In this document: one piece after another, positions 24,165 to 35,100 of the stretch | Layout of the letters: each line of letters begins with the position of its first letter | Numbering within the stretch: position 1 is the first letter of the stretch | Assembly: GCA_003116995.1 (NCBI GenBank) | Contig: BDSL01000026.1 | Span: forward strand, 620,001-684,000 | Reading direction: 5' to 3' | DNA: 64,000 nt | DNA from: Yamagishiella unicocca | Lineage: Eukaryota > Chlorophyta > Chlorophyceae > Chlamydomonadales > Volvocaceae | Notes under the pieces: model-generated | Told to the model about the DNA's origin: nothing | The model's input: the letters and a program-made list of their open reading frames with translations, nothing else | Database searches by the model: none | Translations under genes and position numbers: made by a program

Positions 24165-27049
24165 TCACTGCGCCGAATGCTGCGGTGGCTGCTGCTGCTC
24201 CGTGTGGCCGCTGCTCGCCAGCGGAACATCGGAGTCCGCGACGCCGTCGCCAGGGGCTGCTTCCACTGAGGCTGACGCCAACGGCGGCGGCGCGTCCGTT
24301 GCCTCGACGAACGCCACCAAGACAGTGATGTCATCCATCTTGCCGCCCGTGAGCTGCTTGAGGTGTATTTTGCCGCCCTTGAACGACATGCCCAGCAGCT
24401 TGTCCCACCACGGCAGGTCCAAGCTGCGTTTGGTTTCCAAGGCAAAGAAGTAAAGCGGCCATCGTAGCTAGGGGTCATGCCGCCAAATAGGGTGCGGGGT
24501 TCCGTGATCGCCAAAAGAGGGCTGGCGGAAGGCGTGCGCTGTGCATGCACACAGAAACAAGGCAACGGTTTGCCGCTGCTGTGGACACTGACGTTCAGCA
24601 AGGGGTTTAAGGGCTATGACAGCAGCCCCACATATGGACCGCACCACCAGTCCCTGCCCCTAGTACCCCATGCTTCCTTTCCTAACCTCCGACATCAACC
24701 CATTGCATAGCAGTATCGCGTCCCAAGATGGTCGGCTCCGGCACAACAGCAACCCTCCCTCGACCAACCCAGACTGACCCTTGGGCCAGTGCCTCGCGCG
24801 TGTACGGCGATGCGAACTCAGGGTCGCCGGCGTGGCGCCGGGCGGTAGCTGCAATGGCGTCTGCGGCCGCCTGAACCTCTGACGTCGCCCTCGGCATCAG
24901 CGTAATCATCTCAGACAAGTAGCAGTTGTCCCACAGGCCGTCGGAGCCTGCGGGCGACAGGGCCATCGCGAGGGTAGCGGGGAGCAGCGCAGAGGAGGAT
25001 AGGACGTCGTGATGAGAACCCGACTGCCGGCCCACCCCGGGACAAAGCAAACTACTACTTGCATCGCTACGTGCAGCTGCGTGTCCTTGGAGCTGATTTG
25101 GAGGGAGACACCGCCAGCTGTCGCAATGAGTCGTCACGCGACATGGTCATCTGGTCTTGCCTTCCTAGGCACGAGGTACGACTCCAGATCAGCGGCGCCA
25201 CTCCCAACGCAACCGCCCGGAGCACTCGCTCCTCCGTTTCCGCGCCGACCCACCCGCTACAATGACATCTCCAGGGCGCAAGGCAATGCTGTACAGGTCG
25301 GCCATGTCAGCCGTGTCTGTGGCCTCCACAAACTCAGGGAAAGCGCCGAATTGCAGCGGGCAGTCGAAGTAGTGCTGGAGCGGTTTGGAACGGATCAGCT
25401 CCCTGCCGTCACGGACCACCACGAAGCCGCTGTCACCCTGTAGCGCAGAAGACAACCAGGAGGCCCGTCAAGGTGGCACACGGTGCAAATGTGGGGGCTT
25501 CGAAGATGGATTCACATCGTCTCGCGTCTTGCAATGCTCGGCAACGTTGCTTGGCAACTGTTAGCGTGGGGGCATGGTGTGGGTGCGTGGACGGACGCCG
25601 AATGGCCTTATGAGGTCCGTCGCCAGTTGGAAGGGGCAGCAGCAGGCGTAATGCTCCTTACAGTTTCGTACGTGACCCATCCCATTGCACGCCCCAGCGT
25701 TCTTTACAGCGTTCTTCACCTGCTGTGCGTACACCGGGATGCCGACACGGCAAATCCACGGGATATCCGAGGCTACAAAGCCTTTTGTCTCAAGTTCGGA
25801 CGTGTAAGCGGTGACTGTACCACTAACTACCATCCCGCTTAGATTCCATGTCTCGGTGAGATGCCTACTTGACAGACAGAACAAGAATACGTTCGCAGCA
25901 TAGACACTTATACCACATCCCACCATTTTTGGCACAGCAAAAGTGTCGACGTGCTTTCATGCTTAGGCTGTCTTTTCTGTTTCATAGGGGCATCTTACTG
26001 GGCCACGTGCAGCCCGTACAGCCCCCCCAAAACCCAAGCCCTGACCCACCAGGTTGGCAGCCGCCAGGAGACCATTGGCCTGGTCGAGCTGCATCACGCA
26101 GGCCGTGGCAGAACCCGGCACCTTCGTGTTCATGTGAGCTGCGTCCAGAGCTCCCTGTGCACAATTTCAGGCATAAACCTAAGCCTCGAAAAGAAAATGG
26201 CTGTGCGTCGAATATGCCAAAAGCAGCTCAAGAGCTCGAAGCCGCGACGGGAAAACCCTAGAAGCAGACTGGCTCCCGCAAACGGCCATTACCCAATCTC
26301 ACCCTGGGATCAACAAGGACACCTTGCCGCGAAGCTGCGAGGTCCGAAAAAATGTCCTTGCCCTCAAGGTAAGCCCGCGAGAGCTGCATGAGCATCCTCG
26401 AGTAGTCTGTGAGGAACGGCGACAGCCTTAAGGAAAATGCCGATTCGTCATGGAAAAGGCAGTTTGCGCTTTTCTTACCTGCAGGGTTTACGCCGCTCTC
26501 CTGCCAGCCGCCCACACCATCAGCCACGCCGATCATGCCCCCTCCATAATCCGATACGAAGTGAGCATCCTCACCCCCATAATGTACCTGAGAAACGCCA
26601 CGTATCAGCATATCCGTCAACATAGGCTGCCAAGGAGTGCCGGCTCCATTCAGGGCCTCGCGCGAGCCCAACGCCCACCTTCTCCGGGTGCGGTAGGTAA
26701 CAGACGCCCATGCGAAGCTGCAGGACCTTTCCTGGAGGTAGTAGCGTTGTTCGGGAATAGGTATCGGCTGGTGGGGTGGCTTTTGCCAGTGGCGCGCTGG
26801 TGGAGGGATAATCTGCGAGCTCCAGCCCAGTCGCGCCTGCAGCACACGAGCGCACGCGACCCACGGTGAGCTCAAGCCTCCAGTAATGCATAAAGCCGCT
26901 TCAGACGCACTCTGAGCTGGTGTAGCAGCGGTGGTGTACTGGTGAGCGCGACGCTTGCCGAGCTTAAAGAATGAGAGCATGGCTATTTGAGGACCAACTG
27001 TCCGTGTTACCAAAGCACGTCGCGGCAGGCTATTCGCGTGCACAACCAT
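24165..27049 (-). CDS. PPTC7-like PP2C-family protein phosphatase
   Basis: A metal-dependent Ser/Thr phosphatase of the PPM/PP2C class, closest to the PPTC7/Azr1 branch, whose members are often mitochondrial or plastid-targeted. Conserved blocks, read on the minus strand: RMGVCYLPHPEK (about 26690), YGGEDAHF and GVADGVGGWQESGVNP (about 26480-26590), DYSRMLMQLSRAYLEGKD (about 26390), KVPGSATACVMQL then AAANL joined by an intron to GDSGFVVV (about 26130 to 25440), RPGDVIVAG joined to SDGLWDN (25260 to 24950), and GGKMDDITVLVAF (about 24330). The metal-binding Asp residues of these motifs are present. The ATG at 27047-27049 opens a basic, Ser/Thr/Ala-rich leader (MVVHANSLPRRALVTRTVG) that looks like a mitochondrial or plastid presequence. 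The splice joining this leader to the RMGVCYLPHPEK exon is unresolved. The C-terminus has a Gln/Pro-rich tail. Confidence 0.88.
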
Positions 27050-28123
27050 GTTGCGTCAGCGGCCTGCCGCGTGTCCCTTGCTGGGAAACGCGCGTCCTCG
27101 AAAAAGCGCCAGCGCTGCCAGGGGGCTGAGCGCCACTTTACTGACAGCAATAAGCGTATCTAATAACTGCCATCTGCGGGGCAGCTCTATTTCTAGGAAT
27201 GCGAACCAAGGCGCGGCAACTATAATGCAGTACAGTACCATTACCACAATGCACGCTCGTGCGCACTACACCAAGTATTTTGTATCTTGGGTCTTTACAT
27301 TAAATCGTTTCATTCGTGTGCGTTAACAGGTGCGAACGTATGGGCATTCAGAGCCCTCGTCCTCGCGGTCAGTACCGTCTACACCGTCTTCAGCCTGCAC
27401 TTCCACGCTCTCCACCACTCCAGCAGCAACGCCGCCACCCTCCTGCATAGCTGCTTCCACCTCTCAGCACCCGCAGCCCGGCTGCCTTGATGCTCACTAC
27501 ATTTCTCCTGCCGAACTCTTAACCCTACATTCACCCTGGCCCCAGGGCTCCAGCGGATCCAGTGAACCTCCTTACCTGCGCACCCATCGCCCTAGGCTGC
27601 ATCTCCCAACAACCCGCACGACACGATGCCTATGTTTGACGACAGTTGCCTACCAGTATGGGGACGCCCGATTCGTTGCTGTCGACGGCGACACACTACA
27701 CATTCTCCTCGAGTACATGCCGCACTGGCTCGCACCGAATGTCCCGGTGTTGCTCCGGCTGTCGACGTCAGGGGGAGGCGGGGCTTCAGTACGGGATTAG
27801 AAAAACGATGAAAAACGAGGAGGTGGAGGTGGGGTTTCAGTACGGGGTGAAAATGGACATCAATTTGCGGATGAGCACCCTCGTACGCATATGCACGGCG
27901 GTGCGCACCCACCGCGCCAACCAAGAGCCCTGCATCCCACCAAAGCCCAGTACTCCACACCAAACACACACAGACCTGACATGGCAACGCAAGCATAACA
28001 CCCACAACCGACACTGACGCAAGGAGTGCACCGGCTCCCCTGCCCTACCTTGTCCCCCTCCCCTGCCCCCCCCCTCTGCTCTCCCTCCCCTGCCCTTCCT
28101 TTCTTCCCCAAACGCATGCTCAC
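27050..28123. other. Region between the phosphatase and the last clear OS-9 exon
   Basis: It contains the phosphatase promoter, a minus-strand TGTAA at 27295-27299, and the unresolved 3' end of OS-9. Several minus-strand frames are open between 27590 and 28010, but none can be joined to OS-9 with confidence. A plus-strand frame ending at 27800 has a kinase-like segment, described in the findings. Confidence 0.4.
27295..27299 (-). terminator. TGTAA polyadenylation signal, probably for OS-9
   Basis: TTACA on the plus strand. It is the nearest minus-strand TGTAA downstream of the OS-9 exons. The OS-9 stop is not placed, so the 3' UTR length is unknown. Confidence 0.35.
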
Positions 28124-31100
28124 CGCCTGCTGGAACGCTGGGTGCTTGCACAAGAAGGGCGTGCTGAGCACGAACACGTAGTTGCAGGTGGGGAACTCCC
28201 TGATCGTCACGATGGCGTTGTCGGTGATTTCCGGCAGGCACGTGAACCGGACCTGTGAGGTGGCCGTCCAGGGAGCGGGGAGGACAGCAGGGCGGGTTCG
28301 AGGGAAACCCGTGGATGTCCGAAAAAACGTTTAAAACAGAAGTTTTGAGATGCATGCTGGAGAACTGGGTTGGGGATACGAAAGCCGAAGGTCGTAATAG
28401 GACCTTTGGCGGCTAAGCTATATCGGCTACGGCGAGACGCACGGGAGCGAGGACCCCACGCGACGCACGTAAAGTTTTCGCAGAATCGGTTTTGGGCGCT
28501 AGTAGGAGAACTGTGGGAGTTGGGGCGCTATGGGAGAGCGGCCATCGCGGTCCGGTCCCAGTCCCGGTCCTAGTCGGAGGCCCCGGCCCGACCCGCCCGA
28601 ATACCGACCAGATGTGTGAGGAAGCTGTCATTACCAGAGGAGGTCCGCGGTCGTCCAGGAGAGCAGGCCGAAGCCGCGCCGCGCCGCCATGGGGGATGCG
28701 AAAGCCCAGACGCAGGTCCCGACGCCCGCAGACAAGAACGCAACGACTAGCAAAAAACTACCAGAACAGAGGCCCAACCCAGTGGCGGAACTCACCTGGC
28801 CAGGGCCCAGAGCGGGTGGGAAAAGCGGTAGACGCGAAGCATGCGGGCAGGGGGCAGCAGGGCGGGGGGGGAGTGACGTGGGGGCAGAGATGCGGGGGAG
28901 AACGAAAGGGAGGAAGCAGGAGCGGACAGTGACGTGGCGGTGCATCGCGAACAGCGAGTTATGGTGGCGCCGTGGTGCATACTAAGCGCTTTTTTAATTT
29001 AATTGTTTTTATTCTTCCAAAGGAAGAAACAAAGGCAAAACGAAAAAGGATGAAAGGCAGGGCGCTCCGGACGAGTACAGGACGCTCCGGAACCGGACCC
29101 TCCCCCGGCATTGCCTTGTAGCCCTGGTGTTGGCAGCGGGCTGCACTCACCTCTGCACTGCGGGGTCCGCCCGTCAGGGCGCACTTGCCGCCGTTCTGGA
29201 AGACGTGCGACACGTAGCGAATAGGATAAGGGTTGGAGCTGTTGTCGGACTGCGGGGAGGACGCGGAGGCGCAGGGGCGGGGATGCGAGACGTAGGGAGG
29301 GTGTTCGGAGGTCCAGGTGTAGGAGTGAGGCGGGCTGAGGGCTACAGGTCTAGGTCGCCCCTGCAACACACCCATGCGCAGCAGATCGGCCATCCAAGAA
29401 CCGCAGGCTCCCCGCTTCACACTCGGCTGCTGCATCGCCGCCTTACGCCGGCGGCAGCAGGGCCGCGCCAATGTCGCGTACCTTGATGTCGTACTCCTGC
29501 TGCTCGTCTCCCGTGTACTTGCCGCAGCTGAAGTCCTCGCTCCCAGCCGTGTCCTGCACACAGTCAGGAGGTGCCCAGGGGGCTCGAGCGACACGCGCAC
29601 ACCAGCCGTGCCTTCCATGTGGCCCCCCGATGCCCCCGTGTGCCGCCGTGTGCCCAGGGACACCTGGCCGAGAACAAAGGCCATCCTGGGCTGGGCGTCC
29701 CAACTGGGTTGCGCTGCGAGCAAGGTCGCCGGCCGTATGCCGCACTGCTTCTTGCGAGGCGCCGACTCGGTATGTTCACGAAGCGGTTTGGGCGATGCGT
29801 TGGGACGGAGGAGGGCCGTGGCGCGCAGGACAGGGCAGGGCCGCACAAGCAAGGGCCCCCCCCCAGGGGCCAGGGCCCTCCAAGCGAGCGCTGCCCCCCC
29901 TGGGCCCCCACCCGCGGGGCTGCCCCCCTTGGTCCCCCACCCGCGGGGCTGCCGCGCACCTGCCGGAACTGCCTCGCGTGCCTCTTATAGCACACCTCGT
30001 ACGTCCACAGCCCCTCCTGGCGGTACAGACACAGTGAGGCTGCGGCGAGGTGCGGCGGGGCGGAGGTGCGGCGGGGCGGGGAGAGGGGCATGGAGCATCG
30101 AAGGTGGTCACTTTGCGGGGCTGGCGCAGGCTGAGGGTTGCGAATTGAGGGCTCTCTGTAATCTAGCCGTGTCTTGTTTGCTGCTGCCGTGCCGTCCACC
30201 GGCACACGCGATGTACATATCTCAGTCCCCGTGCCTGCTATGTCTCCCAACACTCACACATCGCCTCCAGCAGCTCAAAAGGGGACTTTTGGTTCGGGAA
30301 GCCGGCGGCCTGCGGTGCAGACGGAGGGATCACAGGTGGGCAGGCGACCATGCTGTGCCGACTGCCGCATCCGGGCTGGTCAACAGGGACCACCCGCAGT
30401 AACGTTGGCCCGGGTGATTCTCGTGCAGCTGCGCCGCGTCGGCGTCCTAGGGCGGCATTAGACCCGCGAACACACCCCAGCGCAGCCGCAATGAGCAACG
30501 ACCACCTATACCGCCGGTCCAAACGCCCCTGATACCCACTTCTGGACCGGACTGGACCGAAGACCCGTCATGGTAAAGAATCCCCCCCTGGAGGGCGATC
30601 ACCTGTTGCCGCTGCAGCTCCTCCGCTAGCGCCAGGGCGTTCTCCCCGGTGTCCGACTTGGGCAGAACACACCAGTAGCTCTGGCCGTTCGCGGCGGTCA
30701 TCCGGACACGCGTGCCTGCTCCGGAGCCGCCTGGCGGCTGGGTGCCTGCCGTGACGTCATCATCGGGGGTTTCGGAGCTGCTAGACCCTGCGAATTCCCC
30801 CCTGTCAGAATCCTCCTCGTTGCTGGAGGCAGCTTTGAATGCCGCTGTGGCTGCGCGGCAGGCAGGCACCGGGTGCGGGGCGGCGGATGCGGACGAGGTG
30901 TTGCGGTGCCGCGGCGCGGCGACGGGCATGCTTAGGGTTTACGGCTTACGGCTCCCCAATCGGGTGCCCAGGCGAGCGTTCTACAGGAGCCGCGCCTCCT
31001 CGCTTTTCCCGCGTGCCCCCAGACGGACAGGTGAGACCCCGGGCAATGCACTGCTTTCGGACGCCAGCAGCGGTTGGAGGGGTAGGAAGTGCAGCGGCAA

Positions 31101-31440
31101 GCTGGGGGCAGTGAGGGGTCATGCGAATCTGGATATCTGTGTTGTGGCGGGCGAGGCCACGCTTTCTGTGCTTCTCCCATACCCGTGCAGCGGAGCCCAA
31201 GGCATATGTTCTCGAGCGATGCTTCCCAACCGTAATAGCCCGTAGACTCGAATTATCGTGGGCCCACAGGATTGGCCGAGCAGGATTGCACAGTCGCCGT
31301 CACCGGTCGCCTGCTCACCTGCTGCTGACAAAGTCACTATGTACTTGGGGTCGCTGGGGTCCGGTCTGGCGAATGCACTAGAAGTGTCTGCGGCATTAAG
31401 TACCACAAAGAGATCACTGGAAAGGGCTACGAACAAGGGC
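28124..31440 (-). CDS. OS9: OS-9 family ER lectin (ERAD substrate receptor), 3' end unresolved
   Basis: OS-9 proteins sit in the ER lumen, bind trimmed mannose glycans through an MRH domain, and pass misfolded glycoproteins to the HRD ubiquitin ligase. Minus-strand order: FARPDPSDPKYIVTLSAA (about 31330-31380); an acidic linker, then NGQSYWCVLPKSDTGENALA (about 30580-30870); NQKSPFELLEAM (about 30250-30300); CLYRQEGLWTYEVCYKRHAR (about 29960-30030), the MRH glycan-binding start; SCGKYTGDEQQEYDI (about 29490-29550); VFQNGGKCALTGGPRSAE (29151-29249); and VRFTC to LCKHPAFQQA (28124-28252). The cysteine spacing matches the MRH domain. Exon joints agree in phase where checked. No ATG or signal peptide is visible in frame at the 5' end; a possible acceptor near 31475 suggests an upstream first exon. 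The stop and any C-terminal exon beyond 28124 are not placed. Confidence 0.87.
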
Positions 31441-32112
31441 GGGTGCTGAGCATGTGTGGGAGCGTCACAGTACCTGCAATGATAACGTTAAGCCCTGCCC
31501 CCATGCCTCCATATGATGAGGTGCTTAGTATAAGCAGTAGCGACAATGGCATAACGCCCCATTTTTGTTTGTATGTGTTTTGAAAGATCTTGGACGGAGG
31601 CATCGCGACATAGGTATGTCACAAGTCCTCTACTGTCGGGTAGTTCCTAATACTAGCTCGTGTCCTAACTTATCGCATGATGCCTTTACCTAATCCAACG
31701 GCTCGTAGGGCTGTCGGGAAGGGTTGTACGTCCGTCTTAAACCTCACGCTCATCCCATACCGATGCAAATGTCTACCGGTAAGTTAGCTTAAAACTTAAT
31801 TGACAAAATATCCTTCATTACTGCTTCAAACCTTGCAACTGTGCATCAGAACCACACTCGCGTTTTATGCGCTATTACTGGCTTTGCAAAAGGCCTGGCG
31901 TTGCGGACGAATCCCGAAAGACGCGATCAGCTTTGCACGTATCGGTGTATACAATAGGCAAAGACACCCCGCGAGTTGACCGCGAAGGAGTACTGCAACG
32001 CTCGCAAGGAAGCTTTAGTCTATCAGCAAGGAGCAACGGCACCCCACGTACCATGCGTTGCGCTGTTGAGCATGTTTAATTTCCTTTTGGCTTAGGGCTG
32101 CAATGCAAGCCT
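31441..32112. other. Divergent promoter region between OS-9 and the LRRIQ1-like gene
   Basis: About 670 bases of lower-GC sequence that probably serves both genes and may hold the missing OS-9 first exon. A 70-codon plus-strand frame ends at 32079, 33 bases before the LRRIQ1-like start, and may be part of the 5' leader. No recognisable domain. Confidence 0.45.
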
Positions 32113-35100
32113 ATGTCATTAGCTGCCGACTTCGAGTTCGACATCGAAGCGGCGTTCGAAGCGGAGCTTGCCAAGCTCGCGCTTGAGGATGCTAGCCCGA
32201 TTGAGGATTCCGGGCATCACGCGGACACAGATGCTTTTGAACCCCTGCAAGGTGCGCTTGCATTGACATTGGGGATGAGGCAGTGACAGCCCCTCATGCG
32301 CTCCCCCTGGACGCTGACTGCGTCCCTATGCAGCCTGTCGGGACTGTGTATACTGGTTTCATGCTTGCCACACTAATGCGTGTCCAAACTTGCATGTGTG
32401 CCGTTAGTCTCCAAACCAATTTTCATTGCTTTGTGTGCCCCACGTCGTTCTGACTTTGGAAACCCCCTCACACGGAAATCGGCGGGGTACAGAAGACGAC
32501 GGTGACGACGAGTCGGACGACGATGAGCCTGAGTCGTTTCAGCTGCTGCGCGCAGCTCTGGAACGGCGGGAGCGTGCCCTCGATGATTTCGGACGGGACC
32601 TGCAGGACATGCACCATGAAATGTCCGCCGCCCGCCCGACCAACGCCGACGACGCCTATCTGGCGTCACGCGCAGCGGTCCTCGCAGCTGGCCCCGAAAT
32701 GGCAGTGTACGCAGATGCCGGGGAGGTGCCCGGCACCGGAACTGCCGCGGTGTTAGGCAACCAGGCGGGGAAGGGGGGAGTGGGGGAGGACAGGGGCATC
32801 GGTGTGGGTGGCCGGGCAGATGACCGAGGCTCGTCGTTGGCTACGACGCTCGATCCTGCCAGCGTCCATGGAGGAAATGCTCTGGGCCCAGCAGCACCAC
32901 AGGCTGTGGCAAGCTTATCACACGATGGATCCACTTCGCCAGTGCGTCCGGAATCGCAACCGCCGGTCTCAGCCAGCGGCCCCCCTGCAGAAACTGGGTC
33001 TCAGGACGTCGCTGGAAACCGGAGGCGCCTCCAGGTGGGCACGGCTGGAGCGAGGGATCTCGGCGAGGCCGCCACCGGCTGCACACGGACGGAGCGCCAC
33101 CGGCCCCAACTGCCGCCTTGCAATATGGCCGGTTGTAATGTGGCCGGAGCCGCACGTCTTCAGAGCGCCACGACCCAGTTCAGGGGTGGATTCGGCTCCT
33201 ATTGAGGTTCCTTTTATTGAGGTTCCTTTGTGATGCCATGCTATGCCGCACTTGGGGCTCCTGCGGTCTGTTGGGCTGTTGTTTGCGGCGCCTCTTACTT
33301 TTATCCCCCACATGGCCGCGCGCAGGAGGAGTACCGGGCCCAGGAGGCAGCATGGCAGGTGGGCAGGGCAGGGCCGCAACGAAGACCAACGGGGACCAGC
33401 AGGCGCATGAGTCCGGGCGCCGGGTTGAGACGGCCCGGCAAGAGGGTGAACTGTTTGCGACATGGCGCGGCACAAGGAAGGCCTCGGCCCCAAATCACGG
33501 TCGGAGTTGTTGCTTGTTGCCAGCAGTCGGTTGCCCGGCATTCGGGGGCGTGGTGCGCGATACGCAAAGGGCGCGGGTGGGTCTGATTCAGGCGCGTGAG
33601 TCTCCCTGGCCCGTGATGCTGGCAGGCGGAACGTGAGCGCCAGCGCCAGGCCACGGAGGCTGCGGCCGTGCTGGAGGCGGCGAATGAGGAGGCGCGGATG
33701 CGGAAAGTAGAGGAGGAGCTGGAGGAACAGGTGGGTGCGCGGGGTGAGGTATGGCTGTCTGATGGCTGCGAGAAGCTACTGGAGCGGTTATAAGGCTGGT
33801 CCCCGTTCGGGAGAGAGTGGATCAGTTCCGTTCCTTTTTTAGTTCAGGGGCGGGGCGAGGGACCCGACGTTGTCGAGTGGTGAGTCTCTTGCTCTCACGT
33901 CCGCAGCGGCGCGCGGCTCTGGCAGCGCTGGAGGCGGAGCACGCGGCAGCAGCCGTAGAGCGGGAGGCGGAGCTGGCGGCAGCGGCGGCGGATCAGGAGC
34001 GGCTGGCGGAGGAGCGGCGCGCGACGGCGCTGCGCATGGAGGCGGCGGCACGGGAGGCGGCGGAGCGGGAGGCGGCACGCGAGGCGGCGTTGGAGGTGTT
34101 GCGGCAGGAGGCCCTTGTGCTGGTAGGTCAGGACCCGGCAACTGCACGCACGCGCAACCGCCCACGCCGCCCTGGCCCGTTCCCTCGCTCCGAAACCACG
34201 TTCGTGATGTTCGTCCTTACTGCCGGAGGCTGTATATGTAGCACACTACGGGGGCCCTCATGGGGACACTAAATCATTGCGCTTGGGGGCATGCGGCTTC
34301 CCTTACCAATCGCGTGTTCGCGTGTTCCCCGATGCCGACCACGGCGACCTGCAGGCACGTCGCCACATGGCCGCCTGGCGCATCGCCCGCGGATGGCGCC
34401 GCTACAAGGCGGGGCCTGCGCGGGCCGCCCGCCTGGCAGCCGTGGTGTGCATCCAGTCGGCGTGGCGGGGCTGCGTGGACAGGCGCCGCATCGGGCTGCT
34501 GCGGGAACAGCGCGACGTGATGCGGATCATGGAGGTGAGGCTGTGTGTGATATGTGGCAGCATGACAGGCGGGGCCGCGCGGAGGAGGGCCGGGGGTTCT
34601 GCCTTGGCAGGGTCGTAGGCCCCTCGTGGTGGCTTCTCAAGCTGCTGCGAGTGGCTCCAGCAGCCACCGACACTCGATCACCGCACGGCATTAGCTTGGA
34701 GCGATGTGGGGCAGGTCCCCGCCATGTGGGGCAGGTCCCCGCCATGTGGGCCAGGTCCCCGCCATGTGGGCCAGGTCCCCGCTGTGGCGGAATCGACCTG
34801 ACCAACGGAGGCTTCGTCGCCGTCCGGCACTTGCTGCAGCCTGGCGGGTCGGGCCACTGGCCGCCTGCGGCACGGGCGCGCCTACTGCCGTTAGCCAGCC
34901 CTGTCTGCTGCCCCCACCTGCTCGGTGACCCTGCGTGCAGGAGGCGGCTAGGAAGGGGCGTGTGGAGGAGCTGCACGCAGTGGTGAAGCGCGCACAGGAG
35001 CTGGGTGGGTGCGGGGTCGTGTGCATGGCCGGGGGGGTAGCTACATCTATGGGCGGTGGATTGACGCTGGCAAAGGGCTGGTGTATCCGGACTTCCGCCC

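Noticed and set aside
26000..26060. PP2C motif apparently changed from AANLGDSGF to AANLVGQGLGF
   Set aside because: AAANL is followed by GTGGGT, a normal donor. Splicing to the exon starting GDSGFVVV restores the standard motif.
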